Positions 1-9,096 of a stretch of DNA of 50,169 nucleotides are shown in pieces. Numbering within the stretch: position 1 is the stretch's first letter; every line of letters starts with the position of its first letter. Source of the DNA: Bacteroidota bacterium (GTDB lineage: Bacteria; Bacteroidota; Bacteroidia; Flavobacteriales; Flavobacteriaceae); the NCBI GenBank assembly GCA_018335575.1, contig JAGXRT010000001.1:1-50169 (forward strand). The letters are read 5' to 3'. Both the position numbers and the translations under genes were made by a program. Below the pieces are notes generated by a model. That model was not told the origin of the DNA, searched no databases, and saw only the letters and a program-made list of their open reading frames with translations.

Positions 1-695
1 CTCAAGACGAAGCGCAAACTACAGAGCAAGTTGCAGCAGCTGATGATGCAGCAGCAGATGCAGAACAAACATTTCACCAAGTTTTAAAACAACGTTTTAT
101 TGAAGGTGGACCATTTTTTATGGGAATTGTATTACTAGCCTTAGTGTTAGGATTAGCAATTGCTATTGAAAGAATTATTTACTTAAACATGGCAACTACC
201 AACACCAAAAAATTAGTTGATGAAGTTGACCAAGCATTAGCATCTGGAGGTGTAGAAGCAGCTAAAGAAGTTTGTAGAAACACAAGAGGACCAGTCGCAT
301 CAATTTTCTACCAAGGATTAGACAGAATGGATGAAGGCGTTGAAGCGGCTGAAAAAGCAGTTGTTGGATACGGTGGAGTGCAAATGGGATTATTAGAGAA
401 AAACATTTCTTGGTTATCATTATTTATTGCATTAGCCCCGATGTTAGGATTCATGGGAACTGTAATTGGTATGATTAGCGCGTTTGACTCTATTCAGGCA
501 GCAGGAGATATTTCTCCAACAGTAGTAGCAGGAGGTATTAAAGTAGCGTTATTAACAACGGTATTTGGTCTTGTTGTTGCTATCATCCTTCAAATATTTT
601 ATAACTACATTATCTCTAAAGTTGATAGCATTGTTAATGCCATGGAAGATGCGTCAATTTTATTAGTGGATCTTTTAATAAGACACAAAAAATAA
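1..695 (+). CDS. exbB: MotA/TolQ/ExbB proton channel family protein (5' partial)
   Basis: The reading frame is open from the left edge (first whole codon at 3), so the ATG at 120 is internal and the true start lies outside the window. The visible part begins with an Ala/Asp/Glu-rich stretch, then a membrane helix (about 123-185), a cytoplasmic domain, and two closely spaced helices near the end with the pore motifs LGFMGTVIGMISAFDS and LLTTVFGLVVAI typical of ExbB/TolQ. In the family this protein forms the inner-membrane pentamer that conducts protons and drives TonB or TolA together with ExbD. The next genes are a small membrane protein (9 bases on) and two ExbD proteins, which supports an Exb-type energiser for TonB-dependent uptake. 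ExbB against TolQ cannot be settled without the neighbours to the left. Confidence 0.88.
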   Translation, partial: QDEAQTTEQVAAADDAAADAEQTFHQVLKQRFIEGGPFFMGIVLLALVLGLAIAIERIIYLNMATTNTKKLVDEVDQALASGGVEAAKEVCRNTRGPVASIFYQGLDRMDEGVEAAEKAVVGYGGVQMGLLEKNISWLSLFIALAPMLGFMGTVIGMISAFDSIQAAGDISPTVVAGGIKVALLTTVFGLVVAIILQIFYNYIISKVDSIVNAMEDASILLVDLLIRHKK

Positions 696-704
696 GAGAA
701 CATT

Positions 705-1160
705 ATGAACGAAAAAATGTCAAAAATATTAATGTTAGTAGCTGGCGCTATTGGAGTTATTGCCATCTTCTTCCTTGCAAGAATTGTAATTGAAGGTGAT
801 GATGCAATTACTGCTTCTGCAGATCTTCAAGGAAGCGTTATATCTCCTTTCGTTACATTTTCAATAATAATATTAGTACTAACCGCTTTAGTTGCTGTTG
901 TTTTTTCAGCGTTTACGTTATTTCAACAACCAGAGCAACTTAAAAAAGCCCTAATGGGAATTGGTGTGTTAGGAGGTTTATTACTTATTACTTATTTCGT
1001 ATCACCTAACTCACAAGTGGTGGATGTTACAGGAAAAGTATTAATGGAAGAATCAAGTACATCTCAAGTAATCAGTGCTGGAATCAGTTATGCCTTCCTT
1101 TTAGGAACCATTGGTTTAGCATTCTTTTTATGGGATTTTGTGAAATCAATGATTAAATAG
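705..1160 (+). CDS. Small integral membrane protein in exbB-exbD operon
   Basis: A 151-residue protein with about four hydrophobic helices (near residues 9-29, 47-70, 83-100 and 126-146) and no recognisable catalytic motif. It starts 9 bases after the ExbB stop and ends 5 bases before the first ExbD start, so it is surely co-transcribed and probably works with the ExbB/ExbD motor. From memory, flavobacterial exb operons often carry such an unnamed membrane protein at this position. Its function is not known to me; an accessory or assembly subunit of the motor is an inference from position only. Confidence 0.8.
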   Translation: MNEKMSKILMLVAGAIGVIAIFFLARIVIEGDDAITASADLQGSVISPFVTFSIIILVLTALVAVVFSAFTLFQQPEQLKKALMGIGVLGGLLLITYFVSPNSQVVDVTGKVLMEESSTSQVISAGISYAFLLGTIGLAFFLWDFVKSMIK

Positions 1161-1165
1161 TCGAT

Positions 1166-1771
1166 ATGGCAAGAAGAGAAACACCTGAAATAAACGCCGG
1201 TTCAATGGCAGACATAGCGTTCTTACTATTGATATTCTTCTTAGTAACTACGACTATGGATATAGATTCAGGTATTGCACGTAAACTACCTGAAAAACCG
1301 CCACCAGGTTACGAGCCACCAATCTTAAAAGAAAAAAATGTTTTTGAAGTAAACATTAACCGCAACAATCAATTTCTAGTTGAAGGTGAATATATGAATA
1401 TTGACCAAATTAGAGAAGCGGCTAAGAAGTTCATCAACAACGGTGGTGGAACCGATGAAGATGGAAATGAATGTACTTGGTGTACTGGAGACAGAGATCC
1501 AAGATCGTCAGACCATCCGGCAAAAGCAATTATCTCTATACAAAGTGATAGAGCTACTAATTATGGACCATTTATAGCGGTTCAAAATGAATTAGAAGCT
1601 GCTTATACAGAGTTAAGAGATGAGCTAGGATTGAAACTTTATGGAAGATCTTATACCGAATTGGTAAAAGCACTTCAAAACGACAAAAAGAATGAGGATC
1701 TAAAAGAAAAAGTTGAGAATATTAAGAATAAATATCCTCAAATTATTTCTGAAGCAGAACCAACTCAATAA
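1166..1771 (+). CDS. exbD: ExbD/TolR family biopolymer transport protein (first copy)
   Basis: A 201-residue single-pass protein: short basic cytoplasmic tail, one helix (residues 14-31, GSMADIAFLLLIFFLV) with the conserved proton-carrying aspartate at D16, then a periplasmic domain. It is longer than E. coli ExbD (141 residues) because of an insert near residues 91-118 with a Cys pair (C103, C106; motif ECTWC) and a charged C-terminal extension after residue 150. A disulfide or metal site in the periplasm is possible. It lies 5 bases after the membrane protein and 12 bases before a second ExbD, suggesting a motor with two different ExbD subunits. Confidence 0.9.
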   Translation: MARRETPEINAGSMADIAFLLLIFFLVTTTMDIDSGIARKLPEKPPPGYEPPILKEKNVFEVNINRNNQFLVEGEYMNIDQIREAAKKFINNGGGTDEDGNECTWCTGDRDPRSSDHPAKAIISIQSDRATNYGPFIAVQNELEAAYTELRDELGLKLYGRSYTELVKALQNDKKNEDLKEKVENIKNKYPQIISEAEPTQ

Positions 1772-1783
1772 AAAGATAGTAGT

Positions 1784-2254
1784 ATGTCTAAATTTAAAAA
1801 GAAGAAAAAAGGATTACCAGCTATATCTACGGCGTCTTTGCCAGATATCGTATTTATGCTTCTATTCTTCTTCATGGTTTCTACAACAATGCGCGAAACA
1901 GATTTGTTAATCAAAAAGCCGTTGTTACCTAGTGCTGTTGAAGTTAAGAAATTAGAGCAAAAGAGTTTGGTAAGTACTATCTATGTTGGAAAAGCTAAAG
2001 ATAGTAAGTATGGTGCTGGTGATAAAATTCAGTTAAATGACAAACTTGCAACTGTTAAGGATGTAAGAGCGTTTATTTATTCTGAAAGAGCTAAGCACAA
2101 CGAAGACGAAGTTCCTTATATGACTGTTTCTATCAAAGCCGATATAAATTCTTATGTAGGTACAATAACAGACATTAAGGCAGAATTAAGAGAAATAAAT
2201 GCATTAAAAGTTAGTTACTCGAGTAGAAAGGGTGATATTAAAGATAATTTTTAA
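1784..2254 (+). CDS. exbD: ExbD/TolR family biopolymer transport protein (second copy)
   Basis: A 156-residue protein with a strongly basic start (KFKKKKKG), one membrane helix (about 18-37) carrying the conserved Asp at D21 in SLPDIVFMLLFFFMV, and a periplasmic domain of about 115 residues. It is the last gene of the exb operon, 12 bases after the first ExbD, and is followed by a good intrinsic terminator at 2283. It lacks the Cys pair of the first ExbD. The family role is energy transfer from the proton channel to TonB or a TonB-like protein; no tonB gene is visible in this window. Confidence 0.9.
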   Translation: MSKFKKKKKGLPAISTASLPDIVFMLLFFFMVSTTMRETDLLIKKPLLPSAVEVKKLEQKSLVSTIYVGKAKDSKYGAGDKIQLNDKLATVKDVRAFIYSERAKHNEDEVPYMTVSIKADINSYVGTITDIKAELREINALKVSYSSRKGDIKDNF

Positions 2255-2282
2255 TCCATTTTATATTAATTGTATATAGTTT

Positions 2283-2317
2283 AAAAAGGCAACCAATTAG
2301 GTTGCCTTTTTTTATTA
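2283..2317 (+). terminator. Intrinsic terminator of the exb operon
   Basis: Stem AAAAAGGCAACC (2283-2294), five-base loop, and GGTTGCCTTTTT (2300-2311) running into a T tract. It sits 28 bases after the second exbD stop. The A and T flanks make it readable in both directions, but no gene ends here from the right. Confidence 0.88.
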
Positions 2318-2338
2318 ATTTAGTATTAAAATTTTAAG

Positions 2339-3016
2339 ATGAAATATCCATTTCTTATTGGTTTATTACTAATAGTTCAAATAGTTAATTCTCAAACTAT
2401 AGACACTATTTCCAAGGTTGATTATAACTATTTAGAAGATCAGTTGTATTTCTCTTTTCATAAAGTATACCTAATAGACAAACCAATAAATGTTGAGGAC
2501 TACGGATTTTCTAATGGGGTCTCCATAGGATTTATAAAAGATATACCGCTAAATACTCAAAGAAATAAAGGAATTGGAATTGGAGTAGGATATACTTATA
2601 GTACGTATAAAAACAATGTAAAACTTACAGAAGTTAACCAGTTACATGAATTGTCGGTTGCAGAAGCAGGTTTTTTAACGAATAAATTAACTACAAATGC
2701 TATAGAAGTTCCTGTTGAAGTGCGTTGGCGGACATCAACTCCAGATAAGTTTAAGTTTTGGAGAGTATATCCCGGGTTTAAAATCACATACTTACTTAAT
2801 TCATCGTATTCATTTATTTCCGATAATGAAAAGTATAATTTAAGGGATTTGAAAAATTTAAATAAGTGGAATTATGGTTTTACACTAAATGCAGGATACA
2901 GCACCTTTAATCTTTATGCTTATTACGGGTTAAAACCTTTATATAATGAAACCTCATTTGGCATAAAACAATCAATAAAAGAATTAAAAGTGGGTTTAAT
3001 ATTTTATATACTGTAG
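2339..3016 (+). CDS. Outer-membrane beta-barrel protein, PorT-like
   Basis: A 225-residue protein with a Sec signal peptide (cleavage likely after residue 18, VNSQ) and alternating hydrophobic strands ending in a terminal barrel strand (LKVGLIFYIL). Size and pattern fit the PorT/outer-membrane-beta-barrel family (PF13568) common in Bacteroidota. PorT itself is a type IX secretion component, but I have no evidence for that particular role, and many paralogues exist. It has its own transcription unit after the exb terminator, and its last 13 bases overlap the convergent gene at 3004. Confidence 0.65.
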   Translation: MKYPFLIGLLLIVQIVNSQTIDTISKVDYNYLEDQLYFSFHKVYLIDKPINVEDYGFSNGVSIGFIKDIPLNTQRNKGIGIGVGYTYSTYKNNVKLTEVNQLHELSVAEAGFLTNKLTTNAIEVPVEVRWRTSTPDKFKFWRVYPGFKITYLLNSSYSFISDNEKYNLRDLKNLNKWNYGFTLNAGYSTFNLYAYYGLKPLYNETSFGIKQSIKELKVGLIFYIL

Positions 3017-3612
3017 TAGAAAAATATACCGTATTGCGTTAACACTCCAATTAAAAAACCTAGATACACTTCCTTAGTTGAATGTGCTTTTAATTGTAAT
3101 CGCGAAGTAAGTATTAATCCAGCCAGTAAAAAAAGTATCGATAGTAGAATAATCAAATTCATTGTATACAATTTGCTTAAAGCTAAAACAACGCCTATAA
3201 TTCCTCCGATACTTGCGGCATGTAAACTTAATTTAAATCTTAAAGTAATAAGTATATAAGCGATTAAAGTAACAAAAGAAATTCCAATAAACATTATAGT
3301 TAGGTCGGGTAAATACCTATATGTACTCAATAATTTTGTGGCCATAAATGCTACAAATAAGAAAAAGAGTAAAGGCAATCTGCGTTCTTTTATACTTGGA
3401 ATTTGAATAGATTCAACCAATTTAAATTGCTTTAAAAGTAATATAAATGAAATAGGTAATAGAGCTGTTCCTATAAAAATAAGTGATAAAATTAGCTGTA
3501 CTTGATAAGTAGTTTGCGAATGTGGAAATATATAAAAGTATAAAACAGTACCATAAAAAGGTACATAAACCGGATGAAATAAATAGGATATAAACTTATA
3601 AAACCAATTCAT
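3004..3612 (-). CDS. PAP2-like polytopic membrane protein
   Basis: A 202-residue protein with about six hydrophobic helices. The segments LSLHAASIGG (about 128-137) and KAHSTKEVYLGFLIG (about 175-189) resemble the C-terminal part of the PAP2 phosphatase fold (a small-residue/His motif and a second His with acidic follow-up), and IKERRLPL could stand for the first basic motif. The three PAP2 motifs are degenerate, so phosphatase activity is not assured. It starts 3 bases after the rpoN stop and so is co-transcribed with rpoN; it converges with and overlaps the barrel gene by 13 bases. Confidence 0.55.
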   Translation of the reverse strand: MNWFYKFISYLFHPVYVPFYGTVLYFYIFPHSQTTYQVQLILSLIFIGTALLPISFILLLKQFKLVESIQIPSIKERRLPLLFFLFVAFMATKLLSTYRYLPDLTIMFIGISFVTLIAYILITLRFKLSLHAASIGGIIGVVLALSKLYTMNLIILLSILFLLAGLILTSRLQLKAHSTKEVYLGFLIGVLTQYGIFFYYSI

Positions 3613-3615
3613 CTT

Positions 3616-5076
3616 TTATATTTCTTTACGTAATCTAGCAACCGGAATGTCTAATAATTCACGGTATTTTGCTACTGTTCTACGCGCAATTGGAAAACCT
3701 TTTTCTTTTAGAATTTTAGCCAATTTATCATCAGTAAGCGGTTTGCGTTTGTTTTCGTTTTCAATAACTGTTTCTAATATTTTCTTAATTTCTAGGGTTG
3801 ATACATCTTCGCCCTCAGCATTTTTCATCGATTCTGAAAAGTAATCTTTAATAAGTTTCGTTCCGTAAGGGGTTGCTACGTATTTACTGTTAGCAACACG
3901 AGAAACGGTTGATACATCCATCTCAATTTTATCAGCAATATCTTTTAAAATCATAGGTTTTAAATTGCGCTCATCTCCTGTTAAAAAATATTCTTTTTGA
4001 TGTTGAACAATGGCATCCATGGTGATCATCAACGTTTGTTGGCGTTGTTTTATGGCATCAATAAACCATTTTGCCGAATCTAATTTTTGTTTGATAAACA
4101 AAACAGCCTCTTTTTGAGATTTAGATTTTTCTGTACTTTCCTTGTACGATCGCAACATATTGCTGTATTCTGATGATATATGAAGTTCAGGAGCATTTCT
4201 TGCATTTAAAAATAATTCTAATTCATTTTCAACAATTCGGACAGTAAAATCTGGAATAATTTGTTCAACCATTTTGGTTGTTCCTACATAAGAGCTACCT
4301 GGTTTTGGATTAAGTTTTGAAATATCAGAAATCACATCGCGTAAATCATCTTCATCCATATTGTGTTTAATCATTAACTTGTTGTAATGTTTTTTCGCAA
4401 AATGATCGAAAGAGTTTTCAAGTATTTTAATTGCCAAATCGCGTGACTTAGATTGATTTTTGTGATACAATTGAATAATTAAACATTCTTGTAAATCACG
4501 GGCGCCGATGCCATAGGGTTCTAAATTTTGAATAATTTTTAATAGTCGTTCAACTTCTTCCTCATCAGAATATATATTTAACGTAAATGCTAAATCATCA
4601 ACAATATCTAACAAATCACGTCTTAAATACCCAGCATCATCCAAACTACCTATTAAAAAGTCTACAATTTGTTCTTCCTTTTCGTTAAATCGATAGGAGT
4701 GTAATTGTGTTTTTAGGTATTGACTAAACGATGTGCCAGCCACATGCGGAATATGTTTTTCTTCATCATCGGCGGCATAATTATTGGCGTGTAATTTATA
4801 GTCGGGAATTTCATCATCACTTAAATACTCGTCTATATTAATATCTTCTGTATTTATGATTTCGTTTTCTTCATTATCATAGTCTTCTGGTGAAGTGTCG
4901 TTGTAGTTTTCTTCTTCTGATTCTTGATACTCACTTTCTAAAGCAGGATTTTCTTCCAACTCTTGTTTGATACGTTGTTCAAAAGCAAGTGTAGGAAGTT
5001 GAATCATCTTCATCAGTTGTATTTGCTGAGGAGATAATTTTTGAAGTAATTTTTGTTGTAAACTCTGCTTTAACAT
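3616..5076 (-). CDS. rpoN: RNA polymerase sigma-54 factor
   Basis: 486 residues. Region I is Gln/Leu-rich (LKQSLQQKLLQKLSPQQIQL), followed by an acidic low-complexity region II (about residues 50-95), the core-binding domain, the HTH and the C-terminal RpoN box (ARRTVAKYRE), which reads the -24 element. The protein recruits core polymerase to -24/-12 promoters and needs an AAA+ activator; none is in this window. I chose the ATG at 5076 rather than the TTG at 5085 because the TTG lies inside a -7 promoter box (5083-5090). This leaves a leader of only a few bases. Confidence 0.95.
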   Translation of the reverse strand: MLKQSLQQKLLQKLSPQQIQLMKMIQLPTLAFEQRIKQELEENPALESEYQESEEENYNDTSPEDYDNEENEIINTEDINIDEYLSDDEIPDYKLHANNYAADDEEKHIPHVAGTSFSQYLKTQLHSYRFNEKEEQIVDFLIGSLDDAGYLRRDLLDIVDDLAFTLNIYSDEEEVERLLKIIQNLEPYGIGARDLQECLIIQLYHKNQSKSRDLAIKILENSFDHFAKKHYNKLMIKHNMDEDDLRDVISDISKLNPKPGSSYVGTTKMVEQIIPDFTVRIVENELELFLNARNAPELHISSEYSNMLRSYKESTEKSKSQKEAVLFIKQKLDSAKWFIDAIKQRQQTLMITMDAIVQHQKEYFLTGDERNLKPMILKDIADKIEMDVSTVSRVANSKYVATPYGTKLIKDYFSESMKNAEGEDVSTLEIKKILETVIENENKRKPLTDDKLAKILKEKGFPIARRTVAKYRELLDIPVARLRKEI

Positions 5077-5082
5077 ATAAAA

Positions 5083-5090
5083 CAAAGATA
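5083..5090 (-). promoter_or_regulatory. Candidate -7 box of rpoN
   Basis: TATCTTTG on the minus strand matches the Bacteroidota -7 consensus TAnnTTTG, 6 bases before the chosen rpoN ATG. No TTTG is found 19 bases further up (the nearest is 24 away), so this rests on one box. Confidence 0.35.
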
Positions 5091-5113
5091 GTAAAAGATG
5101 TTAAGGATTTGAA

Positions 5114-5148
5114 GCAAAAAAAAAGAGAAAACCGATAGATTTTCTCTT
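5114..5148 (-). terminator. Intrinsic terminator of asnS
   Basis: On the minus strand the stem AAGAGAAAA / TTTTCTCTT (5140-5148 with 5123-5131, eight-base loop) is followed by a run of T (5114-5124 as A on the plus strand). It lies 21 bases after the asnS stop. Confidence 0.8.
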
Positions 5149-5168
5149 ATAATAGTATGAGTTGCTTT

Positions 5169-6602
5169 CTAAAACTCGGCGTTTTGTGGTGTGCGTGGAA
5201 AAGGAATAACATCTCTGATATTGCCCATACCCGTAACAAATTGAACCAAACGTTCAAAACCTAATCCAAAACCGCTGTGAACAGCAGTTCCAAATTTACG
5301 AGTATCTAAATACCACCATAATTCGTTTTCATCAATATGATTGGCTTCCATTTTTGCTTTAAGGATATCGTAGCGCTCTTCACGTTGTGAGCCGCCTACT
5401 ATTTCTCCAATTCCTGGGAATAATACATCCATTGCTCTAACGGTTTTTCCATCATCGTTTAAGCGCATGTAAAAGGCTTTTATTTTTGCAGGATAATCAA
5501 AAAGGATTACCGGACATTTAAAGTGTTGTTCTACTAGAAAACGCTCATGTTCACTTTGTAAATCGGCGCCCCATTCATTAATGATATACTGGAATTTTTT
5601 CTTTTTATTAGGTGTTGAATTTTTTAAAATATCGATAGCTTCTGTATAACTAACACGTTTAAAGTTATTTTCTAAAACAAAGTTTAGTTTATCGAGCAGG
5701 TTCATCTCAGAACGTTGTTGCTGCGGTTTTGATTTATCTTCTTGAATCAATCGTTGTTCTAAAAATGCCAAATCATCAACACAATTTTCCATAGCATATT
5801 TTATAACGTATTTAATAAAATCTTCGGCTAAATCCATATTGTCCATTAAATCGTTAAAAGCAACTTCGGGTTCAATCATCCAAAACTCAGCTAAATGTCT
5901 AGAAGTGTTAGAGTTTTCAGCTCTAAATGTTGGTCCAAACGTATACACTTTACTTAATGCCATTGCAAAGGTTTCTGCTTCTAACTGACCAGATACGGTT
6001 AAATTAGTGTTTTTTCCAAAGAAATCTTCTTTGAAATTTATTTTTCCATCTTCTCCTTTGGGTAATTTGTTTAAATCAAGAGTAGTTACTGTAAACATTT
6101 CACCAGCGCCTTCTGCATCAGAACCTGTAATTATTGGTGTGTGAACATTGTAAAAACCGTTATCAGTAAAATACTTATGAATGGCATACGACAAAGTCGA
6201 ACGTACACGCATTACAGCGGCAAAAGTATTAGTTCTTACTCGTAAGTGAGCATTTTCTCTTAAGAACTCTAAACTATGTTGTTTGGGTTGTATAGGATAT
6301 ATTTCAGGATCTGAATCGCCTAGAATCTTTAAATCTGTTACTTGTATTTCTATATTTTGACCTTTACCTTGGCTTTCTACTAAAGTTCCTTTAATTTGAA
6401 TGGCCGCTCCGGTAGTGACTCTTTTTAACAAAGTTTCGTCAAAATTTTCAAAGTCAACAACACATTGTATATTGTTAATGGTTGAACCATCGTTAAGAGC
6501 AATAAAACGATTGCTTCTAAAGGTTCTTACCCAACCTTTAATTTTAACATCTTGTTGAAACGTATCAGATTTTAACAATTTAGCAACACTACTTCTTTTC
6601 AT
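5169..6602 (-). CDS. asnS: Asparaginyl-tRNA synthetase
   Basis: 477 residues, the normal length. An N-terminal OB fold (about residues 1-115) binds the anticodon; the class II catalytic core follows, with motif 2 ([21 protein letters not shown] region, about 228-247) and motif 3 ([11 protein letters not shown]) near the end. The Asn rather than Asp specificity is judged from overall likeness to bacterial AsnS. It has its own promoter and terminator. It charges tRNA-Asn directly, so the organism does not depend on the amidotransferase route for Asn-tRNA. Confidence 0.96.
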   Translation of the reverse strand: MKRSSVAKLLKSDTFQQDVKIKGWVRTFRSNRFIALNDGSTINNIQCVVDFENFDETLLKRVTTGAAIQIKGTLVESQGKGQNIEIQVTDLKILGDSDPEIYPIQPKQHSLEFLRENAHLRVRTNTFAAVMRVRSTLSYAIHKYFTDNGFYNVHTPIITGSDAEGAGEMFTVTTLDLNKLPKGEDGKINFKEDFFGKNTNLTVSGQLEAETFAMALSKVYTFGPTFRAENSNTSRHLAEFWMIEPEVAFNDLMDNMDLAEDFIKYVIKYAMENCVDDLAFLEQRLIQEDKSKPQQQRSEMNLLDKLNFVLENNFKRVSYTEAIDILKNSTPNKKKKFQYIINEWGADLQSEHERFLVEQHFKCPVILFDYPAKIKAFYMRLNDDGKTVRAMDVLFPGIGEIVGGSQREERYDILKAKMEANHIDENELWWYLDTRKFGTAVHSGFGLGFERLVQFVTGMGNIRDVIPFPRTPQNAEF

Positions 6603-6634
6603 TTGATATTAATTATTGTTTGTTTTGCAATTTG

Positions 6635-6665
6635 CAAAGATATTGTTTTGATATTTTTTATACAA
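6635..6665 (-). promoter_or_regulatory. Candidate promoter of asnS
   Basis: On the minus strand, TTG (6663-6665), 20 bases, then TATCTTTG (6635-6642), close to the Bacteroidota pattern. The ATG of asnS follows 32 bases after the box. The upstream element overlaps the last codons of the transporter gene. Confidence 0.45.
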
Positions 6666-9053
6666 TTACTTATTGTTCTCAAATTCTTCTTCATCAATTT
6701 CAATTAGATCAATTTCAATAGCTGGTTCTTTGAATGTTTGTTTGTTAGCAATAAACGATTCTAGCGATAATAACAGCGATGGCAATAATATTAAGTTTGA
6801 AAGCATCGCAACCAAAAGCGTAATAGAAACCAACCCACCAAGAGCAATGGTTCCTCCAAAGCTTGATACAATAAACACTAAAAATCCGAAGAAAAGCACA
6901 ACTGATGTATAAAACATGCTAATACCGGTACCTTTTAAAGCCGCAAAAACCGATTTATTTATTTCCCAATTATTAGCAATAAGTTCTTGTCGGTATTTAG
7001 CTAAAAAGTGAATAGTATCATCAACCGAAATACCAAACGCAATACTAAATACTAAAATTGTTGATGGTTTAATTGGAATACCAAAATAGCCCATTAAACC
7101 CGCAGTAAATAATAGCGGAAAAATATTTGGTATGATGGAAATTATTATCATTCTAAACGACCTAAACATAAAAGCCATAAATAAGGAAATGAGCACAATG
7201 GCCAATGAAAGTGAAATAACAAGATTGTTAACCAAGTAATTAGTTCCTTTTAGGAATACCAAGGCTTTGCCGGTCATAGTTACACTGTATCGTTCTTTTG
7301 GAAATTCACGATTAATCTTACCCCATAAACGTTCTTCAATTTTTTCCATTTTATCTGTCCCAATATCTTTCATAAAGGTTGTTATACGAATGTATCTACC
7401 AGTTGAATCAACAAAATTATTAAGGCCATTCATGTCAGTGGCCGAATTTTTTATATATGATAAAATGAAGTTCTTTTCAATAGATGTTGGTAATTGATAA
7501 TATTTTGGATTGCCATTATAATACGCCTGTTTAGAGTATTTTACTGCATTTACAATGGATATAGGTTTTGATAATTCTGGTATTTCATCAATTTCTTCCT
7601 GAAGCTTTTCTATACGTTTTAGGTTAGATAGTTTTAGAACGCCATTTTTTTCTTTGGTATCAATTAAAATTTCAAGAGGCATTATTCCACCGAATTCTTT
7701 TTCAAAGAAAATAATATCTTTAAAAAACGGTTTTCCCTTTGGCATATCTTCAATAATACTTCCAGAAATCCGTATCAAATAAATACCAATCATGCTAATA
7801 ATAATTAAGCCTGTAACAGTAGCGTAAATTGCAAATCGATGGTTTTTTACCATGCGTTCCATCCAAGCAACTATTGCTCCAATCCATTTGCGTTCTAAAT
7901 GTTTTAAGTGTTTCCTTTTAGGAATGTTCATAAAACTGTATATAATCGGAATCAATAAAATGGACAATAAAAATATTGCCATAATATTAATTGAGGCTAT
8001 TATACCAAACTCACGTAATAACTGACTGTTGGTAAACATAAAGGTGGCAAATCCGGATGCCGTTGTAATATTTGTTAAAAACGAAGCGTTTCCAATTTTT
8101 GAAATTACTCTTATTAAAGATTTAGCCTGATTGCCGTGTATTTTTATTTCTTGTTGATATTTATTGATTAAAAATATAGCATTTGGCACTCCAATAACAA
8201 TAATTAATGGGGGAATTAAAGCCGTTAAAACAGTTATTTCATAACGCATTAATCCAATAAAACCAAAAGCCCAAACGACTCCAATACTAACAACTAATAA
8301 AGTGATAGCAGTTGCTCTGAACGATCGAAAAAATAAAAAGAAAATAAGTGTTGTAATTATCAATGCCAATCCAACAAACATTCCCATTTCATCGATAATA
8401 TTTTGAGAATTGAGAGTTCTTATGTAAGGCATTCCAGAAACGTGAACTTTTAAACCAGAATCTTTTTCAAAATCTTTTATAAGCGGAATAAAAACATCTA
8501 AAATAAATCGCTCACGAATTTTAGTATTGATAATGTCTTTTTTAAGATAAACCATTGTTCTAATGGTTTTAGTTTCTTTATTATACAAGAAATTATCGTA
8601 AAATGGCAGTTGCTCAAATACCTCTTTCTTAATAGCCTGGATTTCTTCTATCGTATGTAAGTCTCCTTTTATTAAAGGCTCTGGAACAAATTTTTCTTGC
8701 TCATCATCTTTAACTAACTTTTTAATATCGGCTAAGGCAACAGTTAACTCAACCTCATCAAATGTTTTAAGTTTATTCGATAGTTGTGTCCAGTGATTAA
8801 ATTTTTCAGGAGTAAATAGTTGCGGATCTTGAACAGCTAAAATCACAATATTACCTTCTTCTCCAAAAACTTTTAAAAATTCATTATAAGTAATGTTTAC
8901 TTCATGATCTTCAGGCAATAAATTAGCTTCAGTGTGCGTAAATTGCATGTATTTCATTTGCGATGCTAGAAATACTGTAATTGCAGCTATAAATACTAAA
9001 ATTAAGTAGCGTTTAGTAAGAATAAAACGCGCTATATGATTCCAAATCCCCAT
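6666..9053 (-). CDS. RND/MMPL family transporter
   Basis: 795 residues with the RND repeat: helix 1 (about 12-30), a large extracytoplasmic domain, five helices, then the same plan again from about residue 405. The second half has GISVDDTIHF in the family's charged helix; the matching place in the first half reads GVPNAIFLIN and lacks the Asp pair, so only one half seems to hold the proton relay. This build is typical of MMPL/HpnN-like lipid or hydrophobic-compound exporters that work without an outer-membrane channel partner. The C-terminus is acidic. A -7-like box TACATTTG at 9068-9075 precedes it; DUF5686 is 43 bases upstream on the same strand. The substrate is unknown. Confidence 0.85.
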   Translation of the reverse strand: MGIWNHIARFILTKRYLILVFIAAITVFLASQMKYMQFTHTEANLLPEDHEVNITYNEFLKVFGEEGNIVILAVQDPQLFTPEKFNHWTQLSNKLKTFDEVELTVALADIKKLVKDDEQEKFVPEPLIKGDLHTIEEIQAIKKEVFEQLPFYDNFLYNKETKTIRTMVYLKKDIINTKIRERFILDVFIPLIKDFEKDSGLKVHVSGMPYIRTLNSQNIIDEMGMFVGLALIITTLIFFLFFRSFRATAITLLVVSIGVVWAFGFIGLMRYEITVLTALIPPLIIVIGVPNAIFLINKYQQEIKIHGNQAKSLIRVISKIGNASFLTNITTASGFATFMFTNSQLLREFGIIASINIMAIFLLSILLIPIIYSFMNIPKRKHLKHLERKWIGAIVAWMERMVKNHRFAIYATVTGLIIISMIGIYLIRISGSIIEDMPKGKPFFKDIIFFEKEFGGIMPLEILIDTKEKNGVLKLSNLKRIEKLQEEIDEIPELSKPISIVNAVKYSKQAYYNGNPKYYQLPTSIEKNFILSYIKNSATDMNGLNNFVDSTGRYIRITTFMKDIGTDKMEKIEERLWGKINREFPKERYSVTMTGKALVFLKGTNYLVNNLVISLSLAIVLISLFMAFMFRSFRMIIISIIPNIFPLLFTAGLMGYFGIPIKPSTILVFSIAFGISVDDTIHFLAKYRQELIANNWEINKSVFAALKGTGISMFYTSVVLFFGFLVFIVSSFGGTIALGGLVSITLLVAMLSNLILLPSLLLSLESFIANKQTFKEPAIEIDLIEIDEEEFENNK

Positions 9054-9096
9054 TGATTAAATTTTTGCAAATGTACAAAAATTGAACAAAGCTTTC

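Noticed and set aside
3004-3016. 13-base overlap of two convergent genes as a sign of a frameshift or false gene.
   Set aside because: Both genes have full-length, family-like ends; short tail-to-tail overlaps are common in compact genomes.
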